Source: Scylla paramamosain (lineage: Eukaryota; Arthropoda; Malacostraca; Decapoda; Portunidae). From it: DNA of 64,000 nt. Numbering within the stretch: position 1 is the stretch's first letter; each line of letters opens with the position of its first letter. The stretch lies in NCBI RefSeq assembly GCF_035594125.1, contig NC_087172.1:22829430-22893429 (forward strand). The letters run 5' to 3'. Made by a program: the position numbers and the translations under genes. This document shows, piece by piece, positions 52,387 to 64,000 of the stretch. Under the pieces are notes generated by a model. The model was not told the DNA's origin and made no database searches. It saw nothing but the letters and a program-made list of their open reading frames with translations.

Positions 52387-52837
52387 CATGCAAAGCCTCC
52401 CATATGAGGAAATTAAAGACCTTACCAGAAATCTGTCTTTTGAGTGTTTTTCAGCATGTTAGGCTCCAAAACGATAAATAATAAGGAACTCACTCTATGT
52501 GGGAATGAAAGAAAATTACTGAAAACGTGTCTTCTCAGTGTTTTACGTACAAAAACGCTAAAACTGATACAAACCAACCAATATCAAGAAGCAGAAAAAC
52601 ATTACCAAAAATGTATATTTTGGGTGTTTTTGAGCTTGTTACAAAGAAAAAAAAAGCGAAAATGGATACAAAGCTCTCTATATAGGGAAACAAAGGGACA
52701 TTGCGAGAAAAATGTATAATGAATGTTTTATAGTTCAAAAAAAAACCACAAGGCAAAAAACGCAAAAACTCGTGTTAATGCTGAAACTCATAAATAACAC
52801 TCTTAATTGAGAAACAGAGCAACCTTACTAAATGCGT
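52387..52837 (-). repeat. Inverted satellite block 4
   Basis: H' to D' in reverse with the shared junctions. Carries the ~23-bp D' deletion also seen in blocks 1 and 5. Confidence 0.9.
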
Positions 52838-55800
52838 TTCAAAAACACTAAAAGGCAAGTTCTTTGTAAAAGTTGGTTTTATTCCCATGTAATGTGATTG
52901 CCATGCTTTTTAGTGCTTTATTGCCTAACACGCTCAAAAACACTCAAAGACACTTTTCTGGTAATGTCATTTTTTTTCCCACATAAAGCTAGTTTCGCAT
53001 GGAATTTGGGGTTTTGGTAACTAAGAAAGTAAAAACACACTCAAAATACACGCATTTAGTAAGGTTGTTCTGTTTCTTGATTATGAGTGTTATTCATGAG
53101 TTTCAGTATTTTGGTATCTTAGAAACTTTTCCATACAGTCGAGTTTTTGCGTTTTTTTGCCTTGTGATTCTGGTGAAACTATAAAACACTCATTATACAC
53201 GTTTCTCGTTATGTCCTTTTTTTTTCCTTATATAGAGTGCTTTGCATCCATTTTCGCGTTTCTTTTAATGTAACAAGCTCAAAAAGACACAAAATATACT
53301 TTTTTGGTAATGTTATTCTATTTCTTCATTTTGGTTAGTTTGCATGCGTTTTAGAGTTTTCTACGTAAAACACCGAAAAGACACGTTTTCAGTAATTTTG
53401 TTTTGGATTCCCATTTATTTTGACTTCCTTGTGTTTTATCGTGTTGGTTCCTAACATGCTGAAAAATACTCATAAGACAGTTTTCTGGCAAAGACGTTTA
53501 ATTTCTCCATATAGGTGGCTTTGGATGCACTTTAGGGGTTTGGTACATAACAGTCCTAAAAAAAAAAGCTAAATTTAACTTTTGTGATAATGTTCTTATT
53601 TCATATAATTTCTTGAACTTTGCCCGAATTTTGGCAAATCGTTACCTGTGAAGATGAATAAGAATGAAAAAAAAATTGTATTTTTTCATTTATTTATTTA
53701 TTTTTCTCAATAAAGAGTGTAATTTGTGGCTTTTAGCTTTTTCGTACTTAATGAACTTAAAAACACTCATAATACACGTTTCTCGTAGTGTCCTTTCATT
53801 TCCCAAAAATACGGTTCTTTGCATGTATTTAATCGTTTTTATTGGTAAGACGATGTTTTTATTGGTAAAATTTTGCATGCATTTTAGTGTTTTTGTATAT
53901 AAGGAGCTCAAATACACTTAAAGGCAAGTTCTTGTTAAAAATTGGTTTTATTCCAATGTAATGTGATTGCCCTGCTTTTTAGTGCTTTATTGCCTAACAC
54001 GCTAAAAAAACACTCATAAGACATTTTTCTGGTAATGTCATTTTTGTCCCACATAAACATGGTTTCGCATGCAATTTGGGGTTTTGGTAACTAAGGATGT
54101 GAAAAGCACTCAAAATACACGCATTTAGTAAGATTGTTCTGTTTCTCAATTAAGAGTGTTGTTCCAGAGTTTCAGCATTTTGGAATGTAAGAAACTTCTC
54201 TATATAAACGAATTTTTGCGTTTTTTGCCTTGTAGTTCTTGTGAAACTATAAAACACTCATTATACACGTTTCTCGTAATGTCTTTTTGCTTTCTAATAT
54301 AGAGTGCTTTCTATCCATTTTCGCGTTTTTTGTAGGTAACAATTTCAAAAACACTTAAAATATACATTTTTGGTAATGCTATTTCATTTCTTCATATTGG
54401 TTGTTTTACATCCGTTTTAAAGTTATTTTACGTAAAACACCGTAAAGACACGTTATTAGTAATTTTGTTTTACATTCCCATATAGATTGACTGCCATGTT
54501 ATTTATCGTGTTGGTTCCTAACATGCTGAAAAACACTCATAAGACCGTTTTCTGTCAAAAACGTTTAATTTACCCGTATAGGTGGCTTTCCATGCACTTT
54601 AGGGGTTTGGTACATAACAGTCCGAAAAAAAAGCTAAATTTAACTTTTTTGATAATGTTTTTATTTCACATAATTTTCTGAATTTTTGCCCGAATTTTGG
54701 CATTTCGTTACCTGTGAAGATGAATAAGAAAGAACAAAAAATATTGTATTTTTTTTTATTTATTTATTGTTTCTCAATAAAGAGTGTTATTTGTGGCTTT
54801 TAACTTTTTGGTAATTAATGAACTTAAAAAAACACTCATAATACACGTTTCTCGTAATTTCTTTTCGTTTCCCAAAAATAGTGTTCTTGGCATTTATTTA
54901 AGCGTTTTTATTGGTAACATGATCAGAAACACTCAAAATACATGTTTTTGGTAATGTTATTGTTTCACCATAAAGAGTGTTTTCCATGCGTTTTAGCGGT
55001 TTGGTATATAAGGAGCTCAAAAACACTTAAAGGCAAGTTTTTGGTATAAATTGGTGTTATTCCAATATAATATGATATCCCTGCTTTTTAGTGCTTTATT
55101 GCCTATCACGCTCAAAAACACTTAAAAGATACTTTTCTGGTAATTTCATTTTTTCCTCACATAAAGGTGGTTTCGCATGGAATTTGGGGTTTTGGTAACT
55201 AAGAATGTGAAAAGCACTCAAAATACACGCATTTATTAAGGTTGTTCTGTTTCTCAATTAAGAGTGTTTAAGATTTGTAATTAGGAGTTTCAGCATTTTG
55301 GTATCTAGGAACCTTCTCCATATACACGAGTTTTTGTGTTTTTTGCCTTTTGGTTCTTTTGAACTATAAAAAACTCATTATACACTTTTCTTGCAAAGTC
55401 GTTTTGTTTTCAAATATAGAGTGCGTTGCATCAATTTTCGCGTTTTTTTTTTCTAGGTAAGAAGCTCAAAAACACACAAAATATACCTTTTTGGTAATGT
55501 TTTTCTATTTCTTGATATTGGTAGGTTTGTATCCGTTTTGGCGTTTTTCTAAGTAAAACAAAGAAAAACACGTTTTCAGCAATTTTGTTTTGGATTCTCA
55601 TATAGAGTGAGTTCCTTATTATTAATTGTTTTGGTGCCTAACATGCTGAAAAACACTCAAAAAACAGATTTCTGGTAAGGTCGTTTAATTTCCTCATGTA
55701 GGAGTCTTTAGATGCACTTTAGGGTTTGGTATATAACAGTCCGAAAAAAAAGCTAAAATTTACTTTTTTGATCATTTTTGTTTTATGATATAATAGCCCT

Positions 55801-58800
55801 GAATTTTCCCAGAATTTTGGCATTTCGGTATCTATGAAGATTAATAACAAAAAAAATCCAATTTTCTTATTTTCTTACTTTTTTTTTGTAAATAAAGAGC
55901 GTTATTTGTGGGTTTTAGCTTTTTGGTACTTAAGGAACTTAAAAACACTGATAATACACGTTTCTCGTAATGTCCTTTCGTTTCGCAAACATAAGGTTTT
56001 TTGCATTTATTTAAGCGTTTTTATAGATAACATGATCAAAAACACTTAAAATATATGTTTTTGGTAATTTTATTCTGTTTCTCCATAAATGGTGTTTTGC
56101 ATGCGTTTTAGCGTTTTGGTATGTAATGAGTTCAAAAACACTTAAAGGCAAGTTCTTGGTAAAAGTTGTTTTAATTCCCATGTAGTATGATTGTCCTGCT
56201 TTTTAGTGCTTTATTGCCTACCACGCTCAAAAACACTCAAAAGACACTTTTTTTGGAAATATCATTTTTTTTCCCACATAAAGCTAGTTTTGCATGGAAT
56301 TTGAGGTTTTGGTAACTAAGAATGTGAAAAAAAACTCAAAACACAGGCAATTAGTAAGGTTGTTCTATTTCTTAATTAAAAGTGTTATTCATGAGTTTCA
56401 GCATTTTGGTATGTAAGAAACTTTTCTAATACACACATTTGGTTAGGTATTTCTGTTTCAAAATTAAAAGTGTTATTCATGAGTTTCAGCTTTTTGGTAT
56501 GTAAGAAACTTCTTTATGTACACGAGTTTTTGAGTATTTTACCTTGTGGTTCTTGTTATACTATAAAACACTCATACTCGTTTCTCGTAATGTCCTCTTC
56601 TTTGCCAATATAAAGTGCTTTCTATCCATTTTTGCATTTTTAGTAGGTAACAAGCTCAAAAACTCATCAAAATATATTTTTTTGGTAATGTTATTCTATT
56701 TCTTCATATTGGTTGGTTTGCATCCGTTTTTTGCGTTTTTCTACGTAAATCACTGAAAAGACACGTTTTAAGTAATATTGTTGAAATTGCTGAAAAACAC
56801 TCAAAAGACAGGTTTCTAATAAAGTTGTGCAATTTCCCCGTATAGGTGGATCTGCATGCACTTTAGAGTTTGTACATAACTCCGGAAAAAACTTAAAATT
56901 ATTTTTTTTATAATGATTTTTTTTTTACAAAATTTCCATGAATTTTGCCAGAATTTTGGCATCTCGGTAGCTATGAAGAAGAATAAAAATTTCTCTCTAT
57001 AAAGAGTTATTTGTGGGTTTTAGTTTTTTGGTAGTTAAGGAACTTAAAAACACTCATAATACACGATTTTCGTAATGTCCTTTCATTTTCCAATCATAGG
57101 GTTCTTTGCATGTATTTAGACATTTTTATGGGTACCATGATCAACAACTCTCAAAATACATGTTTCTTGTAATGTTATTCTGTTTCTCCATAAAGGGTGT
57201 TTCGCATGCGTTTTAGCGTTTTGGTATGTAAGAAGCTCAAAAACACGTAAAGGCAGGTTCTTGGTAAAAGTTGGTTTTATTCCCATATAATGTGATTGCC
57301 CTCTTTTTTAGTGCTTTAGTGCCTATCACGTTCAAAAACACTCAAAAGACACTTTTCTGGTAATGTCATTCTTTTCCCACATAAAGCTAGTTTCGCATGC
57401 AATTTTTGGTTTTGGTAACTAAGAATGTGAAAAGCACTCAAAATACATGCATTTGGTATGGTTGTTCTGTTTCTCAATTAAGAGTGTTATTCATGAGTTT
57501 CAGCATTTTGGTATCTAAGAAATCTCTCCATATACACGAGTTTTTGCGTTGTTTGCTTTGTGGTTCTTTTGAACTATAAAACACTCAGTATACACTTTTC
57601 TTGCAATGTCCTTTTGTTTCCCAATATAGAGTGCTTTGCATCAATTTTCGCGTTTTTGTAGGTAAAAAGCTCAAAAAACACTCAAAATATACATTTTTGG
57701 TAACGTTTTTCTATTTCTTGATATTGGTTAGTTTCCATCCGTTTTAACGTTTTTCTACGTAAAACACTGAGAAGACACGTTTTTAGTAACTTTGTTTTGG
57801 ATTCCCATATAGAGTGAGATCCTTATTATTTATCGTTTTGGTGCCTAACATGCTAAAAAAAACACACAAAACACAGATTTCTGGTAAGGTCGTTTAATTT
57901 CCTCATATTGGAGGCTTTGCATGCACTTTAGGGTTTGGTACATAAAAGTCCGAAAAAAAAGCTGAAATTAACTCTCCATATACACGAGTTTTTGCGTTGT
58001 TTGCTTTGTGGTTCTTTTGAACTATAAAACAATCATTTTACACTTTCCTTGCAATGTCCTTTTGTTTCCCAATATAGAGTGCTTTGCATCAATTTTCGAG
58101 TTTTTGTAGGTAAAAAGCTTAAAAACACTCAAAATATACCTTTTTGGTAACGTTTTTCTATTTCTTGATATTGGTTGGTTTGCATCCGTTTTAACGTTTT
58201 TCTACGTAAAATACTGAGAAGACACGTTTTGAGTAACTTTGTTTTGGATTCCCATATAGAGTGAGTTCCTTATTATTTATCGTTTTGGTGCCTAACATGC
58301 TGAAAAACACAGAAAACACAGATTTCTGGTAAGGTCGTTTAATTTCCTTATATTGGAGGCTTTGCATGCACTTTAGGGTTTGGTACATAAGTCCGAAAAA
58401 AAAAAGCTGAAATTAACTTTTTTGATAATATTCTTTTATCACATAATTGCCCTGAATTTTCCCAGAATTTTGGCATCTCGGTACCTATGAAGATGAATAA
58501 CAAAAAAAAATATCCTATTTATTTTATTTTTTTATTTTTCATTTTCTAAATAAAGAGTGTTATTTGTGAGTTTTAGCTTTTTGGTACTGAAGGAACTTAT
58601 AAAAACACTCATAATACACGTTTCTCGTAATGTCCTTTTGTTTCCCAAACATAATGTTCTTTGCATGTACTTAAGCGTTTTCATAGATAGCATGATCAAA
58701 AACACTCAAAATATACGTTTTTGGTAATGTTATTCTGTTTCTCCATAAAGTTTTTTTTTTATGCGTTTTAGCGGTTTGGTATATAAGGGGTTAAAAAACA

Positions 58801-60002
58801 CTTAAAGGCAAATTCTTCGTACAATTTGGTTTTATTCTCATGTAATGTGATCGTTCTGCTTTTTAGTGCTTTGTTACATATCACGCTCAAAAACACTCAA
58901 AAGACATTTTTCTGGTAAAGTCATTTTTTTTCCCTAATGAAGCTAGTTTCGCATGTAATTTAACATTTTTGTAAACTAAGAATGTGAAAAACACTTAAAA
59001 TACACAATTTGGTAAGGTAGTTCTGTTTATCGATTAAAAGTGTTATTCATGCATTTCTTCATTTTGGTATGTAAAAATTTCTTTATATACATGAGTTTTT
59101 GCGTTTATTGCTTTGTGGTTCTTTTAAAACTATAAAACACTCATTATACACGTTTCTCGTAATGTCCTTTTGTTTCCTAATATAGAGTGCTTTACATCCA
59201 TTTTTGCATTTTTTGTAGGTAACAAGCTGAAAAACACTCAAAATATATCTTTTTGGTAATGTTATTCTATTTCTTAATATAGGATGCTTTGTATGCGCTT
59301 TAGCGGTTTTCTACGTAAAACACTGAAAAAGACACGTTTTTAGTAATTTTGTTTTGGATTCACATATTGACTGATTTTCATATTATTTATCGTATTGGTG
59401 CCTGACATGCTGAAAAACATTGAAAAGACAGGTTTCTGGTAAAGTCGTTTAACTTCCCTATATAGGTGGCTTTGCATGCACTTTAGGTTTTGGTACATAA
59501 CAATCAGAAAAAAAAAAGCTATAAATAACTTTTATGATAATGTTTTTTTTTTCACATAAATTCCCTGAATTTTGGCAGAATTTTGGCAATTCGGTACCTA
59601 TGAAGATGAAAAACAAAAAAAAAAAAAATTCCCATTTTTTAATTTTATTTATTTATTTTATTTTTTTCTAAAGAGTGTTATTTATGGGTTTTACCTTTTT
59701 TGGTACTGAAGGAACTTGAAAATCACTCATAATACACGTTTCTCGTAATGTCCTTTCGTTTCCCAAACATAAGGTTCTTTGCATGTATTTAAGCGTTTTT
59801 TTTAGATAACATGATCAAATGGTAATGTTATTCTGTTTCTCCATAAAATGTATTGTGCATGCGTTTTAGCGTTTTGGTATGTAAGGAGCTCAAAAACACT
59901 TAAAGGCCAGTTCTTGGTAAAATTTGGTTTTATTCCCATGTAATGTGATTGCCCCGGCTTTTAGTGCTTTATTGCGTAACACTCTCAAAAACACTGAAAA
60001 GA
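52838..60002 (+). repeat. Satellite array, forward block
   Basis: Forward monomers. Notable parts are a short D tandem near 56410-56500 and a 448-bp tandem duplication (57526-57973 and 57974-58421). The junction of the latter (monomer I joined to the end of D) is the same as in the reverse arm at 25412. Confidence 0.9.
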
Positions 60003-60310
60003 CATGCAAAGCCTCTCATATGAGGAAATTAAAGACGTTACCAGAAATCTGTCTTTTAAGTGTTTTTCAGCATGTTAGGCACCAAAACGATAAATAATAA
60101 GGAACTCACTCTATGTGGGAATCCAAAAGAAAATTACTGAAAACGTGTTTTCTCAGTGTTTTACGTAGGAAACATTTCGAGAAAAATGTATAATGAATGT
60201 TTTATACTTCAAAAAATTCACAAGGCAAAAAACGCAAAAACTCGTGTAAATGCTGAAACTCTTGAATAACAATCTTAATAGAGAAACAGAGCAACCTTAC
60301 TAAATGCATG
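60003..60310 (-). repeat. Inverted satellite block 5, internally deleted
   Basis: Same outer junctions as blocks 1-4, but about 150 bp of F'/E' are missing where TTTTACGTAGGAAACATTTC joins. D' has the ~23-bp deletion. Confidence 0.88.
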
Positions 60311-63300
60311 TCAAAAACACTAAAAGGCAAGTTCTTCGTAAAAGTTGGTTTTATTCCCATGTAATGTGATTGCCCTGCTTTTTAGTGCTTTATTGCCTAA
60401 CACGCTCAAAAACACTCAAAGACACTTTTCTGGTAATGTCATTTTTTTCCACATAAAGCTAGTTTCGCATGGAATTTGGGGTTTTGGTAACTAAGAATGT
60501 AAAAAAAACACTCAAAATACACGCATTTAGTAAGGTTGTTCTGTTTCTTGATTAAGAGTGTTATTCATGGGTTTCAGTATTTTGGTATCTTAGAAACTTC
60601 TCCATACAGTCGAGTTTTTGCGTTTTTTGCCTTGTGATTCTGGTGAACTATAAAACACTCATTATACACGTTTCTCATTATGTCCTTTTTTTTCTTTATA
60701 TAGAGTGCTTTGCATCCATTTTCGATTTTCTTTTTATGTAACAAGCTCAAAAACACACAAAATATACTTTTTTGGTAATGTTATTCTATTCCTTCATATT
60801 GGTTGGTTTGCCTCCGTTTTAGCGTTTTTCTACGTAAATCTTTTGAAAGACACGTTTCCTGTTATTTTGTTTTGGATTTCCATATAGAGTGAATTTCATA
60901 TTATTTATCGTTTTGGTGCCTAACATGCTTTTTGGTGCCTTTTGCTTCCCAATATACAGTGCTTTCCATCCATTTTCGCGTTTTTTGTACGTAACAATTT
61001 CAAAAACACTCAAAATATACCTTTTCGGTAATGTTATTCAATTTCTTAATTTTGGTTAGTTTGCATCCGTTTTAGCGTTTTGTACGTAAAACACCGAAAA
61101 GACATGTTTTCAGTAATTTTGTTTTGGATTCCCATATAGATTGACTTCCTTGGGTTTTATCATGTTGGTTTCGAACATGCTGAAAAACACTCATAAGACA
61201 GTTTTCTGGCAAAGACGTTTAATTTTCCCATATAGGTGGCTTTTCATGCACTTTAGGGGTTTGGTACATAACAGTCCGAAAAAAAAGCTAAATTTAACTT
61301 TTTTGATAATTTTCTTATTTCATATAATTTCCTGAACTTTGCCCGAATTTTGGCATCTCGTTACCTGTGAAGATGAATATGAATGATAAAAAAAATTCTT
61401 ATTTTTTTATTTATTTTTTTTCTCAATAAAGAGTGTAATTTGTGGCTTTTAGCTTTTTCGTACTTAATAAACTTAAAAACACTCATAATACACGTTTCTC
61501 GTAATGTCCTTTCTTTTCCCAAAAATACGGTTCTTTGCATGTATTTAAGAGTTTTTATTAATAACATGATCAAAAACACTCAAAATACATGTTTTTGGTA
61601 ATATTATTCTGTTTCACCATCGTGTATTTTGCATGCATTTTAGTGTTTTGGTATATAAGGAGCTCAAATACACTTAAAGGCAAGTTATTGTTAAAAATTG
61701 GTTTTATTCCAATGTAATGTGATTGACCTGCTTTTTACTGCTTTATTGCCTAACACGCTAAAAAACACTCATAAGACATTTTTCTGGTAATGTCATTTTT
61801 TTCCCACAAAAAGCTGGTTTCGCATGCAATTTGGGTTTTGGTAACTAAGGATGTGAAAAGCACTCAAAATACACGCATTTAGTCAGATTGTTCTCAATTA
61901 AGAGTGTTGTTCCAGAGTTTTAGCATTTTGGAATGTAAGAAACTTCTCTATATACACGAGTTTTTGCGTTTTTTGCCTTGTAGTTCTTGTGAAACTATAA
62001 ATTACTCATTATACGTGTTTCTTGTAATGTCCTTTTGCTTCCCAATATTGAGTCCCTTCCATCCATTTTTGCGTTTTTTGCAGGTAACAATTTCAAAAAC
62101 ACTTTAAATATACCTTTTTGGTAATGTTATTTTATTTCTTCATATTAGTTGGTTTACATCCGTTTTAGCGTTTTTCTACGTAAAACAACGAAAAGACACG
62201 TTTTTAGTAATTTTGTTTTGGATTCCCATATAGATTGACTTGCATTTTATTTATCGTGTTGGTTCCTAACATGCTGAAAAACACTTACGAGTATATGACC
62301 GTTTTCTGGCAAAGACGTTTAATTTCCCCCTATAGGTGGCTTTGCATGCACTTTAGGGGTTTGATACATAACAGTTCGAAAAAAAGCAAAATTGAACATT
62401 TTTGATAATGTTCTTATTTCACATAATTTCCTGAAATTTGCCCTAATTTTGGCATTTCGGTACCTATGAAGATGAATAAGAAAAAAAAATGGAATTTTTT
62501 TTTATTTATTTATTGTTTCTCAATAAAGAGTGTTATATGTGTCTTTTAGCTTTTTGATAATTATTGAACTTAAAAACACTCATTATACTCGTTCCTCGTA
62601 ATTGCCCTCTTTTTTAGTGCTTTATTTATTTTTTTTTTTTATCACGCTCAAAAACACTCAAAAGACACTTTTCTGGTAAAGTCTTTTTTTTCCCACAAAT
62701 CTATTTTTGCATGCAATTTGGGGATTTGCCAACTAAGAATGTGAAAAGCACTCAAAATACACGCATTTATTAAGGCTGATCTCTTTCTCAATTAGGAGTG
62801 TTATATATGAGTTTTAGCATTTTTGTATCTAGGAAACCTCTCCATATACACGAGATTTTGCGTTTTTTGCCTTGTGGTTCTTTTGAACTATAAAACACTC
62901 ATTATACACTTTTCTTGCAATGTCCTTTTGTTTCCCAATATAGATGCTTTGCATCAATTTTCGAGTTTTTTGTAGGTAACATGCTCAAAAACACTCAAAA
63001 TATACGTTTTTAGTAACGTTTTTCTATTTCTTGATATTGGTTGGTTTTCATCCGTTTTAGCGTTTTTCTACGTAAAACACTGAGAAGACACGTTTTCAGT
63101 AACTTTTTTTTGGATTCCCATATAGAGTGAGTTCCTTATTATTTATCGTTTTGGTGCCTAACATGCTAAAAAAACACTCAAAACACATATTTCTGGTAAG
63201 GTCGTTTAATTTCCTTATATAAGAGTCTTTAAATGCACTTTAAGGTTTGGTACATAACAGTACGAAAAAAAAAAAACGCAAACTAACTTTTATGATAATA

Positions 63301-64000
63301 TTCTTTTATCATATGATTGCCCTGAATTTTCCCAGAATTCTGGCATCTCGTACCTATGACTATGAATAACAAAAATTTATATTTTTTATTTTCTAAATAG
63401 ATAGTGTTATTTGTGGGTTTTAGCTTTTTGGTTCTTAAGGAACTTAAAAAAAACACTCAAAATACACGTTTCTCGTAATGTCCTTTTGTTTCCCAAACAT
63501 AATGTTCTTTGGATGTAATTAAGCGTTTTTATAGATAACATGATCAAAAACACTCAAAATACATGTTTTTGGTAATTTTATTCTGTTTCTCCATAAAGTT
63601 TGTTTTAGCGGTTTGATATATAAGGACCTCAAAAACACTTAAAGGCAAGTTTTTGGTATAAATTGGTGTTATTCCAATGTAATATGATTGCCTTGCTTTT
63701 AGTGCTTTATTGCTTATTACGCTCAAAAACACTTAAAAGACACTTTTCTGGTAATGTCATTTTTTTCTCACAAAAGGTTGTTTCGCATGCAATTTGGGGT
63801 TTTGTTAACTAAGAATGTGAAAAGCACTGAAAATACACGCATTTAGTAAGGTTGTTCTGTTTCTCAATTAAGAGTGTTATTCATAAGTTTCAGCATTTTG
63901 GTATCTAGGAACCTTCTCCATATACACGAGTTTTTGTGTTTTTTGCATTTGGTTCTTTTGAACTATAAAAAAAAAACTCATTATACACTTTTCTTGCAAA
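60311..64000 (+). repeat. Satellite array, forward block to the window end
   Basis: Forward monomers. Contains the same G-to-E join at about 60928 as at 32105, and a K-to-B join near 62600 followed by a T-run in monomer B. The array continues beyond the window. Confidence 0.9.

Noticed and set aside
27237..64000. Frames with hydrophobic stretches (FFFFLLFIFIG) that resemble membrane segments
   Set aside because: These are translations of the A-run/T-run in monomer J.

Overview
The window looks like AT-rich heterochromatin of an arthropod, most likely a decapod crustacean. It has no intact host gene that I can support. This is an inference from the decayed non-LTR retrotransposons, the Penelope-like element with a GIY-YIG endonuclease, the very long dinucleotide microsatellites, and a short interstitial CCTAA run of the arthropod telomere type. 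There are no bacterial operons, rRNA genes, intact tRNA genes or CRISPR arrays.

About 45 kb of the 64 kb (1-5782 and 24557-64000) is one complex satellite family. Diverged monomers of about 97 bp (eleven types, called A-K here) form a higher-order repeat (HOR) of about 1.12 kb. The best-measured unit is 28577-29699, 1123 bp. The satellite runs forward in 1-5782, reverse in 24557-27236, and forward from 27237 to the end. The last stretch is interrupted by five short inverted blocks (near 31018, 41630, 46476, 52387 and 60003) with the same breakpoints and internal order, so one ancestral inversion has been amplified with the array. A 4.85-kb segment (41414-46260) is repeated in tandem at 46261-51106.

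Between the two array arms lies an island of about 18.8 kb (5783-24556) of low-copy sequence and mobile-element debris. From left to right it holds: a palindromic boundary with a (TA)50 tract; a 109-bp tandem repeat; an internally deleted non-LTR element; two tRNA-like SINE fragments; a (CA)n tract; two forward non-LTR reverse-transcriptase pseudogenes (10013-11290 and 11465-13080); a reverse CR1-like element (14228-17510) split by a Penelope-like insertion (15698-17300); a pair of opposed (CT)n and (GA)n tracts; a reverse non-LTR 5' part with ORF1 and endonuclease (19163-21015); further microsatellites; and one candidate host exon on the minus strand (23455-23586).

The most notable items are these. 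The Penelope-like insertion is an inverted, head-to-head pair of 5'-truncated copies flanked by a 13-bp target duplication, and a hammerhead-ribozyme-like motif sits in each outer arm. The satellite is an 11-monomer HOR with an embedded, propagated inversion. The two satellite arms point away from each other on either side of the transposon island. Reading frames within the satellite look like chance products of low-complexity repeats and are not annotated as genes.
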